Source: Skeletonema tropicum
Lineage: Eukaryota > Bacillariophyta > Thalassiosirophyceae > Thalassiosirales > Thalassiosiraceae
Direction of reading: 5' to 3'
Length of the DNA stretch: 64,000 nucleotides
Assembly (NCBI GenBank): GCA_037178625.1
Contig: JAWZXG010000027.1
Span: 1 to 64,000, forward strand
Part shown: piece by piece, positions 34,481 to 46,824 of the stretch
How positions within the stretch are numbered: position 1 is the stretch's first letter
Layout: each line of letters starts with the position of its first letter
Made by a program: the position numbers and the translations under genes
The notes under the pieces: model-generated
The model's input: the letters and a program-made list of their open reading frames with translations, nothing else
Told to the model about the DNA's origin: nothing
Databases searched by the model: none

Positions 34481-34811
34481 CGCTACTTTGGATCTCCCCG
34501 ATGGAAAAGATATGCCTTGTACGCTGGCCCACGCCCACGAAACGCCAACAAAACTTACGACCGTTAGAACAATGACAGCTACCACGCCTTTTCTCATTCT
34601 TGAGACCTTTTGATTCAAATTTTTTGTGGCCTGTCTCCACGCAATTAGAACCGCTGATGAAGGTGGCTAAGCTCCACCGAAACTCGTAATTAATGAATCA
34701 TAAAAGTTCGGTTATATTGCTTACTACCATCATCTGGAAAAACTCCTAGCTTGTAATAAGGACTTCGTGGCTTATTGCATTCAAGACATTTCTTTTCACA
34801 TTGATAAAGAT
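34481..34811 (-). other. Captured non-transposon segment in HLE1 copy 3
   Basis: 331 bases matching 60904-61234, in the same orientation relative to the HLE. Its outer junction (GTTGTC then AATCTTTATC) is identical to that of copy 4, so it was captured once. In one frame it keeps a signal-peptide-like stretch (VVAVIVLTVVSFVGVSWAW). Confidence 0.75.
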
Positions 34812-35094
34812 TGACAACGTCATTGCAGAGCAACTTTATAGCCGTATTCTATTGTAAAGAGACTAATTGGTAAAATTGTGCACAGCACAATTATACCAAT
34901 TAAGGCCAACGTCATTGCAGAGCAACTTTATAGCCGAATTCCGTTGTATAAAGACTACTGACAAGCCACACAGCAAATGGCCAACAGCAAGATGACGACA
35001 CAATACTTTACAGGCCCCGAGGGCCCGCGCTGAACCCGCCACATACACCGCTGCACGCCACCACTATCGCACCATTCTGCGCGCCCCTGTTTAA

Positions 35095-37846
35095 TGTCGA
35101 CTTCGTCGTTAACCTAGACGAAATCAACGCAATGAAGAATCGGAACCGCTCAGGGAGTTCGGATGAGGATGATATCGATGAGTATGACGGCTACATCCCA
35201 CCGACGTGGAGGAGGCTGATGCTATATAGCTTATCGTATGTCAATGAATTGCAAATTGAGAAAGGAGTTTCTAATAATGGATTGGTCGATATCACGGGTG
35301 TCACTATCCGCGAATTTGACAACTATATCGATGGATGTCCTCCGATCATCAAGGTGTTCACAAACGACCTTGCAAGAGAACACGCAGCGAAAGTTGAACG
35401 CCGCGAGCAGGAGCTGCGCAGAGTTAAGTTGGAAGCCGACGCTGCTCAAGCTAAATTTGACATCGCATGGGATAAGGCCTATGGTCAATCTGGTGCAAGG
35501 ACAAATTCTAGTCGGAGTTCGCGAGGTTCTGTAAATACTCCGCGTCCAAATAAGTCCGAAAACTTCTCCTACGGTCCGAGCAGACAGGAGCAGTGCGTTG
35601 ACACAGATGGAGTTGAGGATAACCCTTTTGAGGCAGGAGACAATTCTTCAGAGGCAAGGGATAACCTTCCAAGTGAGGCTCATTTCTACACAGGCCTAGG
35701 TTTTACTGGTGGCAAGACCCAATCTACCAGCCGATCTTTGCCCCAACAATCACAAGACAGTTCTCATGGCGGCCATGTACCTTTCATTGGATCATTGCCT
35801 TCTTCCAAACCATCTTCCAAACGCAGTAAGAAGAAGAAGAAGAAAAAGAAGCCTTATGGTGGCGGCGGTGACGGCGGTAGTAGTGGAGGCAGCAGTGATA
35901 GCAGCGGCAGAACCAGCAGCATTCCTTCCCACATCAGCACATCGATTCCGGACAGCAAGAGTGGAAGAAGCCCCTACCGTGGTGCATACAGAAAACACCA
36001 GCCAAGGTCGAAGTTGAAGTTTGATCCAACCTGTTTTCCCCAACATTCAGATCAAACGGCGTGGACAACATATGCACACGGGTTTGCAGCCGTTCTCAAG
36101 TCATTCAATATGCAGGAGCTCATCGATCCCACCTTCCGCCCAATCGCTCGACACAAGGAGGCATTCAAGCTGGACAACTCGACACTTTACTATATCCTCA
36201 ATTCAACGGTGAAAAGTCACAAGGGACGTGAATTTGTTCTCAGTGAAGCAGATACTTTTGATGGGCAGAAAGTGTGGACGAAGATGGCACAATATTACTC
36301 CGGTTCTGGATCTATCGCTGCTGAGCATGCGAAGAACGAGGTGTACAACCGCATCAACACCCCGCTTGATGTACACTCCAAACGTGTCCGTCTTGTCCCT
36401 ACTATTGCAAAATGGGAAACAGATGTCACTGAGTTCATGCTTCGTAGTGGCACGCCGCTTCTGTCCAAGGAGAAATTTGAGATGTTCAAACGTTTCATCA
36501 GTGGTGTGAAGGAATTGGATAATGTTGTTTCTTTGAGTACTCTGACCCAGTCTATTGTTCACAGCAGAGGGGGAGGAAGTCGCACATTGAGCCCTGATGA
36601 GCTTTTGGCTGCGTATAAGCAGGAAGCAAGCATGGTCGACGCTCGCAACAAAAGAGATATGGTATCACGTCGTCATCAGATTGTCAATGAGTGCAGAAAT
36701 GTCAACCATACTCGTGCTGCATACCAAAAGGCTGGGTATGAAATCAATACCATTGATTTTGGGGGTGTAACGGATGACAAATTGGATGATGACCAGTGGT
36801 ATGACGTAATGATGTCCAGCTTAGGGGAGCGAAGAAAGGGATTCTTGCCGGGAGATGCGCACCGCCAGCTCACTCCAGAAGAAAAGAAGTATTGGGAGAA
36901 GTTCTCGGAGGAGTCGAAGGAACTTATCATGACTGCTCGAGGTGTACCAAATGTCAAGCCTCCGCCTCGTCGTCGTAATGGTGGTGATGCCTTTCGTTCT
37001 AACACATCTCGTGTGCCCAATACTCCCGTAGCCCAAGGTGCCACAGCGAATGTCACTGAGCAATCTCAGGTCAACAACACTGAAGTTGGTTATGATGATT
37101 TGGCTTCCATCCCTGCAGACGCTCCCGAAGTACAGGCCAATTACGCAGAGCTATGGGAAAATGTCTACAATGTGAACATGACCTCCATCCAAGACAGTGA
37201 TGATTTTCGTCAGAATGGCACAGAATTTATTGACCTACTAGAGAAGAATCGCGAGGTGAATGAAACTCATTTTGAAGTGAATCAAACTAGCGAACTTGAA
37301 CCATTCCGTCTACCTCGATTCCTCTCGCAGCCGAAGAAGAAATCCACTACGCCACGAGTCACTTTCGCTGATGAGTCTGTATCAGAAATGGGGAGCGAGG
37401 CTAAGGCTGATAGTGTTTCTCAGTCGGGGAGTGTGATGAAGGTTGATAGTATCTCTCAGCCGGAGAGTGTGACTACAATTGATATCCAGTTCCATGATAT
37501 TCAGTCTGATGACGGTACCACAACACAATTGCTCGTACCATCGAATTGTCTCACGCAAGTGAATGAATCACGCAAGGGAAATGTATGTAAGCAGGAAGGC
37601 AAGCAACTTGATGAAGTCTCACAAGAGCTTAGTCCAGCCCAGCACAAGTCTGTGCCTTACAACATCTCTTTCACTGGATCTTCCATTCTCGATGCGTGGC
37701 AAGAGTCTTACCCGATTGGTACTCAGGATGTCTATGATGCCAACACTCATCTTACTGATGGCAGTTCTGAGAAGATTTATGGGGAGGATACTGACACAAC
37801 TGAGCTCATTCATCACCGACATTTCAGATGGCGAAACTTGGAATGA
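35095..37846 (+). CDS. gag: Gag polyprotein of the gag-only LTR element (main part)
   Basis: Open for more than 900 codons; the first ATG after the HLE1 is at 35132. Features: an N-terminal region with IPPTWRRLMLYSLSYVNEL, a coiled coil near residues 80-110 (EHAAKVERREQELRRVKLE), Ser/Gly-rich and Lys-rich linkers (KKKKKKKKPYGGGG), the conserved capsid-like domain at about 290-480, and near residue 570 GDAHRQLTPEEKKYWEKFSE, a motif I associate with diatom copia-like (CoDi) gag. No CCHC knuckle or protease follows. The acidic C terminus ends before the purine tract. It forms the particle in which the element RNA would be packaged. Confidence 0.7.
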
Positions 37847-37936
37847 ATGTTATGGGGAGAGGGAATATGGGGAGAAGTTATCTGGACAATACAGTCCGAA
37901 CAATCTATGGGGAGAAACTGTCGAATCGTAGGGGAG

Positions 37937-38224
37937 TGACACAGGATGCGATATTTCGCGTATGTACGGATTCTATACAGTTATGTTATGGTAGGGTATC
38001 TAAGATACATTGTATGTAAGAGGTTGCGCTTTGAGAGGCTTTTGAAGCAAATCACGCTTGATCTCATAGAGAGGAAAAGAAATAAAATAAACAACAGTCA
38101 ATTGACGCATCGGAACGATTTCTGAGGAGAAATCTGGAGCAATCCACTTCCTTGTTGGAGAGATCTGACAGAACCGCTATTACTACGCAACCCTCTTACT
38201 GCTGCAAGTCTGCGCAAGTTAAGA
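37937..38224 (+). repeat. 3' LTR of the gag-only element
   Basis: 288 bases; followed by AACGC, the second copy of the target duplication. Confidence 0.9.
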
Positions 38225-41200
38225 AACGCCATCAAAAATAAATCCTCATGCTTCTTTGCAGTCTCCACAATGGACTGGTACGTATCATTATCAACCTGCC
38301 TCTTCAGTGTTTTGAAGAGATCGTGTTCCTCATCTGTTGGAAATGTCACACGCACCAACAGTTTGCATGTTTCAGTATTTGATCGAATATGATCTATGAC
38401 TTCAATAGGGTCAACTCCATCAATGACAAAAGGCTCAGCAGGACAACAGTGAGAATTCCTAAAAACACTCTTGTCAGAATCCCGAAGTACTTTATCCTTT
38501 CTCTGCACATTCTGTCGCAGTAATATGCAGTTGGATGCGATCTTTTCAAAGATATCAATGTTGCCTTTCGCACGTTGTTGGAAGACAGTTGGTTGGTTTT
38601 GCTTCTGTTCAGATTCGTCTGAGATTTGACAAGTCACATCTGTATCATTCAACCCCTGCGCATCTGCTATCATCGACGAATTTGTATCCATGCACACGTG
38701 TACATTCAAAGACGAACCATCAAGTTTGAAAGAACCAGACTGTTTGTAGGCAATGTTGTGTCTAACAGTAGTGGAAGAACCGCCCCTCTTCTTTGGCGTT
38801 TTGTCGGCATTGATAAATTGACATTTGATGTGTGTGTCACCCATGCCTTGGACAAGTGATCGTTTGTGTATCTTCGATTTGAATGACAGCAGTGACTGCT
38901 GCTGTTTTCGCTTCTTTTGGTCAGCCTTCTCTGCTGGTTTCACCGTCTCCTTGGCAGCCTTTGCAATGTCTTTGTCCACATTGACTTCCTCCTCCTTACT
39001 AGACCTTGCTGCAGGGTCTGTCTCCACATCCAATTCCTTCGCCTTTGACACACTCTTCTCGCTATCGGCTTGGATCTCGTCCTCCTCCTCCTCCTTCTCC
39101 TTCTCCTCCGCTTTCTTCACATCCAAATCCTTCACCGTTGACACACTCTTCTCGCTGTCGTCTTTGATCTCGTCCTTCTTCTTCTCTGATGCATCATCAT
39201 TCTCAGCCTCCATCCTCGGCTCTTGAGTCACTATTACATCTTTCTTCAACCTCTTTGGTTGTACCTTCTCCATCGTTAGTTCATTCTTCCCTCCCCCCTC
39301 GTTTGACACACTCTTGGTGCTAGCCGTCCCCTGAGTGTCTGCAGGTGTACTCTCATCAGCACCATTGACATCATCTTCACCTGAGTCATCATCATCACAC
39401 CTAATACGTTTTCGCTGCTTCCGTTTCTTGGTCATTTTCAACAAGATGTCTGCAGCGACCTTCTTTCCTTCCTCAGACTCGTTGAACTGTTCTTTTAAGG
39501 CCATATCCAGAGTCTCAGGCACCTTCACATTGGCCGCATTGCATTTTTTAACCAAGACCTGCAGCTGATTCATTCGGTAATCATAGAAATCCAACTTCTG
39601 AGGATAACTGTGATGTTGGGAGTTATTGAATTCTTCAGGAGTGAGACTGCGGAGTTTCTTTTGCAATACTTCCTCTGTTCCATTCTTCCTCCGGTAGGAT
39701 ACAAACAATACACCTTTGGTCGTTGAAACAGAAATCCCCCTCACACTTCTCCACAACCCGTCCAGCGCTGGTCTGATGACATCATAAATGGTGTCATGAC
39801 AGAATTGAATGAACCCACCAACTCCTTTCCCCCCCCTTCCTTTCTTTTTAGCATTGATCGCGTTGATGCTTTTGTATCGATTCTGCAATTGCTTCGTCTT
39901 GTCAGTCTGAAGAATCAAATCAATAAAGAAAGGACATACCATCCCATCTTGCCTTACAATGGAACGTCCATTATCAAGAATCGCCGATGCTCTTTCTATG
40001 GAGGTGAGCGTGTCAAGTAAGTAACCTGAGAATACCTTACAGAAGGATTCGTCCTCCGCAACATTACCAAAATGGGTCCAAATCTGCTGTGACATATCAC
40101 ACAAGCAAAGCACTTGCTGGCAGTGCTTGCTGAAATAGTTGCAAAACGTAGTGAAATCCTGTTTAAACTTTGTCACATCCGCCTCAAGACCTGACTTCTT
40201 CAACGTCTTCCCCCCTGAAACACTAAAGCATCGACGAATAGCATCATCATCAGAAACAGTCTCTTCAATCCTCTCTGCAGCGTTGGCAAGGATTAATCCG
40301 TGATAACATCTTTTCGCAGCTTTCTCAACGGCATTCGCTTTGACATCAGCAGCAAAATGCAATGCCCCAAGCAATGCATTTGACATTTTAGATTGTGGTG
40401 ATGATGACTTCACAATTTCCTTTGCAACAATTGGCTTTGCCTTTGGCTTTGCAATTGGCTTCTTATCCTCCTCATTTTCTGACGAGAAGAAATCAATGTG
40501 TCCGTCCTTCTCGACCATGGCATCAAGCTTCCTCTTAGATTCGTATCTCTCCCTGGCCCGGCGGTACACCTCGGCCGAATCTTGCAAGGATTTTTTTGCT
40601 TCCCCAAAATGACGAAGCAGGCCCTCAGGCTTCAATCTCAAAGTACTCTTCCCTAAAATAAGCCCCTTCAATTTGTTTCGGACACGTTCGATCATGCGTT
40701 GGTCAAAAAGAATGTCATAGACCGCAGCCGAGGTAGGATCGTCAACAACAGTGAGAATTAGTCCATTCACAGTTCTGAAAAGTCCACAATTGATGGTATC
40801 TTCCTGAAAAGGCACCCGCAGTTTCACATGTTTCCATTTGCGTGGCTTCGCTCCATCTACGAAGAGTGCATTGTCCAGCAATCGTTTGACCATGCCAAAA
40901 ACTGTGTCATGAGCTGCCGTTTCAGTGCCGAAACTGTCGAACGTATACACCGTGCTGGCGCTTTGGTTGGCAATAGCGCCAACAAAATGAACCCTATCAA
41001 CATGAAATGGAAAGAACACCCTTTTCAAATCACAGAACTTGTTGCCCTTGCCAAAAAATCTGTAATAAGGCCGCATGTTGGTCGTTGAGAAAAGAGGAAG
41101 CTCTTTGTCATCCGCCCCTGTCATATCACCGGTGGCAGGTGTGTTCACAAAAAACACATCTTCCTTGAACTCTGTGGGGATAAGATGCAACATGTACTTC

Positions 41201-41508
41201 TGTAGAAAGCCAAGAGCTAAGTCATCAACAAAGTTTGGGGTGGCAAGTCTGTAATAAGATTCCCAACCAACCCTATCAGCATCCTGTAAAAACTGTTTAG
41301 TTTCGTTCGAAGGACATGCAAAGTCAGCGACGCTGTAAGCACCTGCTACCTCCCCGCCTTTTCGTATTGATTCGAATGGATATGACAATTTGAACTTGTC
41401 TGGTTTGTATTCTTCCACAAGAGACTTCTCCACTTCAGTAAGTGGAGCTGTAAGTGGTTTGAACACTTTGCGTAGTTGCTCCGTTTGTTTCGTACCTGCA
41501 GCGCTCAT
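38225..41508 (-). CDS. 5' part of a very large gene with an N-terminal Ulp1-like (C48) cysteine protease domain
   Basis: Start taken at ATG 41508 (MSAAGTKQTEQ); an ATG 10 codons upstream is possible. The domain at residues 120-270 has the Ulp1 order: His174 in DRVHFVGAI, Asp191 in TFDSFG, Gln235 and Cys241 in PFQEDTINCGLF. Such enzymes cleave SUMO or similar tags, or viral/transposon proteins. After it come a helical region, a Lys/Glu-rich disordered stretch (about residues 690-930) and a folded region running to MAF, where the frame enters the LTR. The remainder is 30358-27827. The gene is interrupted by one retrotransposon only and shows no other stop, so loss was recent. Confidence 0.7.
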
Positions 41509-41856
41509 AATGAACAGCAGCAATATCTCAGATGGCACAATAAGGAGTCACCGTCCCAACGTTCAGCTGTGCGTCCCAAAAGTGCGGTGAAAGAAAGAGG
41601 TTTCAGTATGACGGCTGAAAGGACTCCAACTTGCAAAGTTAATCACTTCTTAGAACAGAGGGGATCTTTAGATAGCTTCAAGTCCAGTGCAGTCCGTCTT
41701 ATAACTCCCGGGATTAGTTTCTCGCACGTAGCTTCCACCTTTCGTCGGGCACACCTATGTCGATGTGGCAGACAATCTTGACGAGTTGCTATATATAAAA
41801 GAATCCCCCCCAAACACAAACTTCGGTTGATTTGATGCTTCAGTTGTATAATATCT

Positions 41857-42384
41857 GAGTAAAATTGATTGCTGTCGCTGAGGATGCAGGTGCAGCAGAG
41901 TGAATCCGTCTGATGCGATAACGGCGGAGGCGGGTGGCAGTGTGTGTATGAATGGGGGAAAAGGGGAATTGTTAGTGGAGCGATAATAAAAATAAAATAT
42001 AGCAGCACACAATAATTATCACCTTTGCAATGGGGCGATCGGCGCAGCGGTTGATGTACTAGTGGTGTACAGTCGATGTCTTAATTTATTGGAGGTGGTT
42101 GTGCGCTTATCGCGGACTAATTGAGTAAAATTGATTGATGTCGCTGAGGATGCAGGTGCAGCAGAGTAAATCCGTCTGATTCGATAACGGCGGAGGCGGG
42201 GTGGCAGTGTGTGTATGAATGGGGGAAAAGGGGAATTGTTAGTGGAGCGATAATAAAAATAAAATATAGCAGCACACAATAATTATCACCTTTGCAATGG
42301 GGCGGTCGGCGCAGCGGTTGATGTACTAGTGGTGTACAGTCGATGTCTTAATTTATTGGAGGTGGTTGTGCGCTTATCGCGGAC
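41857..42384. repeat. Two-copy tandem repeat, 266-base unit
   Basis: Units at 41857-42122 and 42123-42384, both starting GAGTAAAATTGATTG and ending CGCTTATCGCGGAC, differing at only a few bases. Words such as CCTTTGCAATGGGGCG recur once more, degenerate, near 42431. Confidence 0.9.
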
Positions 42385-42828
42385 CTGCAATTATGATGGT
42401 GGGATGGAGCGGTTGATTTGGATGATGATTCGCCTTTGCAATGGGGCGATAAATCGGCGCAGTAGATCGGGGGAGCAGTTGATGTAGTGGCGGAGCGGGC
42501 GGGGGAGCAGTTGATGTAGTGGTGTATAATCGATGTCTTAATTTAATGGTGGTAGTTGTGTGCTTATGATGTGCATAGTACCACTAACTGCTAGCTGCAG
42601 TTGGCTGTTGGCCTTTTTCAAAAAAAAATGATTTGCATGCTGTGGGATTGATTTTCTGCCTATCTTTCTGTCCTTCTTTCTTCGGTCTTAGACGCATTTG
42701 CTACACACATGACAAAAAACATCCCAAATAGTAATGGGAGTGTTTGATAAAGGGCACATAAAAATGAGCACAGAACCTATTCCAACAGCGCTTGGCCGAT
42801 GAGAACAAAAAAATCTGATGTGACAGCA

Positions 42829-42935
42829 TCTCAATTCTGATGAATGCACTATATCAGAATTTATTCTGATTTGTCAGAATCAAATTCTGACAAATCAGAA
42901 AAGATTCTGTCAAATCAGAATATATTCTGATACAA
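42829..42935. repeat. Short inverted-repeat patch of ATTCTGA/TCAGAAT words
   Basis: TCAGAATTTATTCTGA, then ATTCTGACAAATCAGAA, then ATTCTGTCAAATCAGAAT and ATATTCTGATAC: six or more alternating half-sites that could fold as a chain of hairpins. No function recognised. Confidence 0.7.
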
Positions 42936-42976
42936 CAAAATTAAATTGCAAAAACACAATATTCCAGTTTCAGAGG

Positions 42977-44605
42977 TAAACAAATGCAACTGCCTACGTA
43001 GACATGCTGATCAAAACACACGAACGACTGAAAGTACCAATAGCTAGGCTCAGGTGTCAATTCAGCAGCAGGATGGCGGGCAATAACACAGCATACCAGT
43101 TGCACTTTTACGGCAGGAGGCTATTCTACACCTTTGATGTGTGCGTAGGTGCACATGTTTGCTTGGAGTCAGCCAACATCGATCCCAACTCAGGATTGTA
43201 CGTCTCAGCTATTGGGGTAGTAGTCGAGATCGTTTACGATAAGGATCGCTCCGTTGGACCAAACGGTAAAGGTGAGGTTAGCCTACCGAAGTACATTGTT
43301 GTGGATTTCCCTACATACAAACCACCACCAGGCGAGGACCCATGGGACAAGAACAACCCAACGGTGAGTAAAAGTTGACACACGAAAGACACAAGACAAT
43401 TGCCACTCTCTGCGAAAACACTACTAACTCATTTCATACTGATACAAATGCATCCTACCCCAACTTATTGCGCACAGCACGTGCCAATCCCACCCTACGA
43501 GCAGATTTGCAACAGGGGATGCTGCACCGCATTATTCATGCCATTGCAAATTGCCTACGCCATCACCATCCACCGCTGTCAAGGACTCGAAGCTGGATTC
43601 GACAAAGGAGACCGCTGGAACCGCATGATAATAGATCCAGCAGATGAGTTGTGGGAGATTAGCAAGTTTCTTGGAACAATGTACGTGGCTACCAGCAGAG
43701 GCAAAACACTTGGCTCCAAAGATCAAGCATACCCGTCGGACAGTGCCATATACTGGACCGGAAGCAACATTTCAACGAACCGATTAAAAAATTGCAAGAG
43801 AAAGCAAAATGGCCAGTTCTGCGAATCGTACAAGAAGCGAGCAAATTGGGTGAAATACTTGGAGGGGAAGGCAGAAGAGTCGAAGACGAGGTATAGCAAG
43901 AGAAAGTTAGAGGAAATCACAAAAACATCATCCGCAGCAGCAATCAAGGGCGATTTCATCAAAGACAGGACAGACCTGACAACCAGGATTACTGACATCA
44001 TAACCCGAACAAGAAGTGGAAAGAAGCGAAGAAGGATCATGAAATCCCAAGTGATTACTTCGCAGGATCTTCATCTGGTGATTAGTAAAATTGATCACTG
44101 CACAGTTTTACAAAACAGACACTTTCTCACCACAAAGAATACAACAACTCAATTAAGCGTCTGCATCTGGTGATCAGTAAAACATCTGCAAGCGCACGAT
44201 TCGATATATCAAGCACAGTTTTACAAAAAGACATTTTCTCGCGACGAAGAAAGACAAAAACTAAATCGACTAACGCCCGTGTAAAACCTGTATTTCTTTC
44301 TCGTACAGACCGATATAGATGCTCAAAAAGCGCATCTAGTACAGTCAATTTCTCGCTTTCAACAGGTACTTCTTGCTTTCTACATAGGAACACATACAGA
44401 TCCTACGCCGGTAGTCTCTACCGAGGACTCTACGTGTCCCTAAAGTAAACCTTCTCACTAAAAAACACATGTACTGATTCCTACCTATAACTCTGTAGAA
44501 TAATGGGGGTGAAAAATAATGAATTTTCCCACCTGTAATAGAAGGGCACCTGCGGCCCCCTATTACGCTGCTCTGCACTCCATGAACGGGGGCCCCGAGG
44601 GCCGA
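42977..44605 (+). mobile_element. HLE1 copy 5, left-truncated 3' part
   Basis: Matches 48504-50132 base for base in length, starting TAAACAAATGCAACTGCC, so it derives from the same deletion type as copy 4 and not from the 12.2-kb copy. It contains the helicase tail (43004-44090 with intron) and the right terminus. There is no left end: 42976 and before is unrelated DNA. Its right flank is HLE2 sequence. Confidence 0.85.
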
Positions 44606-45802
44606 TAAAGTACTGTCAAACGCGATCGGTAACTCGGTTTTTGCATGATCGATGATCGTGCAGAAAAAGAGAAAAAGATGCCACCACAATGGCCTACAAT
44701 GGCACCCCTAGTATGGCCGCCTATCTCAGTCCATGAGTATATTTCATAAGGTATCGATGGCCCATCCCTTAAACGACATTATGGCGATTTTTTCGCAGCA
44801 GTGTGGCGTTTCGGCTGCTGTAGGGGTGGAGATAATATCATTGCAATCCACTTCATTGAGATTTGAAATGAAAACAACCACCTTCCCTGCACCCATCGAA
44901 GATGATAAACATCTATAGGCACTACCCCTCCGCTACCCATCGCCGATGGTAATATGAAGTGAGATTCTGGTTGCTCGGAATGACCATTAAAGCCCCCCCA
45001 CACCTCCAAAATACCAAGGACACAAGATGTGCACAAAATTGCATAAATAATTTGACACTCTAACACAACAATAAGCCTGTAGACGGCGGATCGAGCGGCT
45101 CTAAAGACCGCAACTCATCAACATTATTATATATAAGAAGTGTCGGCTATTTATTGTCCATAATATTGCAATAGGCTGGATAAAAATAGCAACATCATAG
45201 ACAGAAATGACATTTATGTAGCATGTATTAGTCATTTATTTATGCGGTGTAGACAGTTGTAATAATAAAACCCTGCGGCTGAATAGTTGCAAAGGGTGTT
45301 GTCTGCGATATAGTTCACTGGATATTACTATTGGTAGGGTTTGTGCAACGTGGTGGCTATGAGAGTAGCGGCTATCATGTTAGATACTGACTGTCGAACG
45401 AAAAAACATGCATGCATGCAGTTGCGCTCCAGGTTGCTCGGACAGCGCGCTGCACTTTTTTGTTAGCTGCTATCAAAATCTTATGCATCTACGATGCAAT
45501 TTTGCTTGGAACGGCTCTAAGTAAGTAAGTGAGTATGTACTATAAAACGTTTCTGTTATAAGAATGTTATTAAACAAGCATTGCAGAGCAACTTTATAGA
45601 CGGATACATTGCAAAAAAAAATCCAACACGAAATCCACAGAATAATTTTGACATCATGACACATTTATGTTACAAAAACAAGCATTGCAGAGCAAATTTA
45701 TAGACGGGTACATTGCAAAAAAAAAACAGGCCCCGAGGGCCCGCGCCGCACTACACACCACACACAACATGCAGTCACAAATCGCCGCGCGCACCATTTC
45801 AT
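44606..45802 (-). mobile_element. HLE2 left portion, inverted copy
   Basis: Reverse complement of 12957-14155 with about 1% differences; the HLE2 left terminus is at 45802 and its 13-base inverted-repeat sequence at 45729-45741. The two HLE2 copies form a 1.2-kb inverted repeat about 31 kb apart. The inner edge is cut by HLE1 copy 5. Confidence 0.8.
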
Positions 45803-46203
45803 TAACAAGCAACAACACTAGGTGTAGATTCACCAACATTTATCAGTGACACACCTCCTACAAAGCAAACAACATCAATTAGGTACTTACCAGTCGAGGA
45901 CGCCGACGATGTGTACGCAGCCCATGATAACATGCTACACAACTTGGATACTCTTATTAACACCTTTGACGACTCTGAGCAATCTACTCAGTATGAACCA
46001 TTTAATTATGAAGACAGTGACGAGTATGAGGAATTAGTAGAAACTCTTCCACAACTCCAACACGACCTGGAAACAGCGGGGAAGATTTTTTTAGCAGCAA
46101 CTCAGCGAAATCATATTGCATTTGAGGTTGAGGACGAATACAATACTGATGAAGAAGAGAGTTTCATGAAGCTTGAACCGAAGGTTGAGGACGAATACAA
46201 TAC
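45803..46203 (+). CDS. Fragment of an acidic host or retroelement ORF, cut on both sides
   Basis: An open frame of about 133 codons fills the gap between the HLE2 left end and the HLE1 left end. It is rich in Asp/Glu/Tyr (FNYEDSDEYEELVETL), with a tandem VEDEYNT repeat at its end. There is no start or stop of its own; both sides were removed by insertions. I do not recognise the protein. Confidence 0.45.
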
Positions 46204-46485
46204 TAAACAGGGGCGCGCAGAATGGTGCAATAGTGGTGGCGTGCAGCGGTGTATGTGGCGGGTTCAGCGCGGGCCCTCGGGGCCTGTAAAGTATTGTGTC
46301 GTCATCTTGCTGTTGGCCATTTGCTGTGTGGCTTGTCAGTAGTCTTTATACAACGGAATTCGGCTATAAAGTTGCTCTGCAATGACGTTGGCCTTAATTG
46401 GTATAATTGTGCTGTGCACAATTTTACCAATTAGTCTCTTTACAATAGAATACGGCTATAAAGTTGCTCTGCAATGACGTTGTCA

Positions 46486-46824
46486 ATCTTTATCAATGTG
46501 AAAAGAAATGTCTTGAATGCAATAAGCCACGAAGTCCTTATTACAAGCTAGGAGTTTTTCCAGATGATGGTAGTAAGCAATATAACCGAACTCTTTATGA
46601 TTCATTAATTACGAGTTTCGGTGGAGCTTAGCCACCTTCATCAGCGGTTCTAATTGCATGGAGACAGGCCACAAAAAATTTGAATCAAAAGGTCTCAAGA
46701 ATGAGAAAAGGCGTGGTAGCTGTCATTGTTCTAACGGTCGTAAGTTTTGTTGGCGTTTCGTGGGCGTGGGCCAGCGTACAAGGCATATCTTTTCCATCGG
46801 GGAGATCCAAAGTAGCGTAGCTAC
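46486..46824 (+). other. Captured non-transposon segment in HLE1 copy 4
   Basis: 339 bases that match 60904-61242 without length change. It replaces HLE1 sequence between the second iteron and the ACTTCCGGAAC word at the promoter side. It includes the end of a Cys-rich open frame (ECNKPRSPYYKLGVFPDDG). Confidence 0.85.

Larger units (their letters stand above)
31177..35093 (-). mobile_element. HLE1 copy 3, inverted deletion derivative (3.9 kb) with captured segment
   Basis: Both HLE1 termini, in reverse. From its left end (35093 downward): iterons, a captured non-HLE segment (34811-34481), the ACGT-rich promoter, ORF1 exons 1 and 2 (33683-33199, 33070-32906), then a deletion that joins intron 3 to the last third of the helicase at about 32785, and the usual 3' region. 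Same structure as copy 4 (46204-50132), so both descend from one derivative; the captured segment's inner junction differs slightly between them. Inserted in a retrotransposon gag. Confidence 0.85.
30359..38224 (+). mobile_element. Gag-only LTR retrotransposon carrying an inverted HLE1
   Basis: Two 288-base direct repeats (30359-30646 and 37937-38224), starting TGACACAGG and ending GCGCAAGTTAAGA. Both sides show the target duplication AACGC (30354-30358, 38225-38229). A purine run, GTAGGGGAG, precedes the 3' LTR. The only gene is a long gag. No protease, integrase or RT follows it, and the 37847-37936 gap is too short, so it must use enzymes from another element. HLE1 copy 3 sits in the gag, giving HLE in LTR element in gene. 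LTR ends are TG...GA, not the usual TG...CA. Confidence 0.88.
41539..42976. other. Intergenic region upstream of the Ulp1-like gene
   Basis: No convincing gene on either strand. It contains a two-unit tandem repeat (41857-42384), a looser third partial unit to about 42570, and an AATCAGAATTCTGA-type palindromic patch (42829-42935). It ends where the truncated HLE1 begins. Confidence 0.6.

Noticed and set aside
12957..45802. A single 33-kb transposon with 1.2-kb terminal inverted repeats
   Set aside because: Flanks (CAACTAA and TTAACAAG) give no direct duplication and the gypsy gag does not resume after 45802; reported as an observation only.
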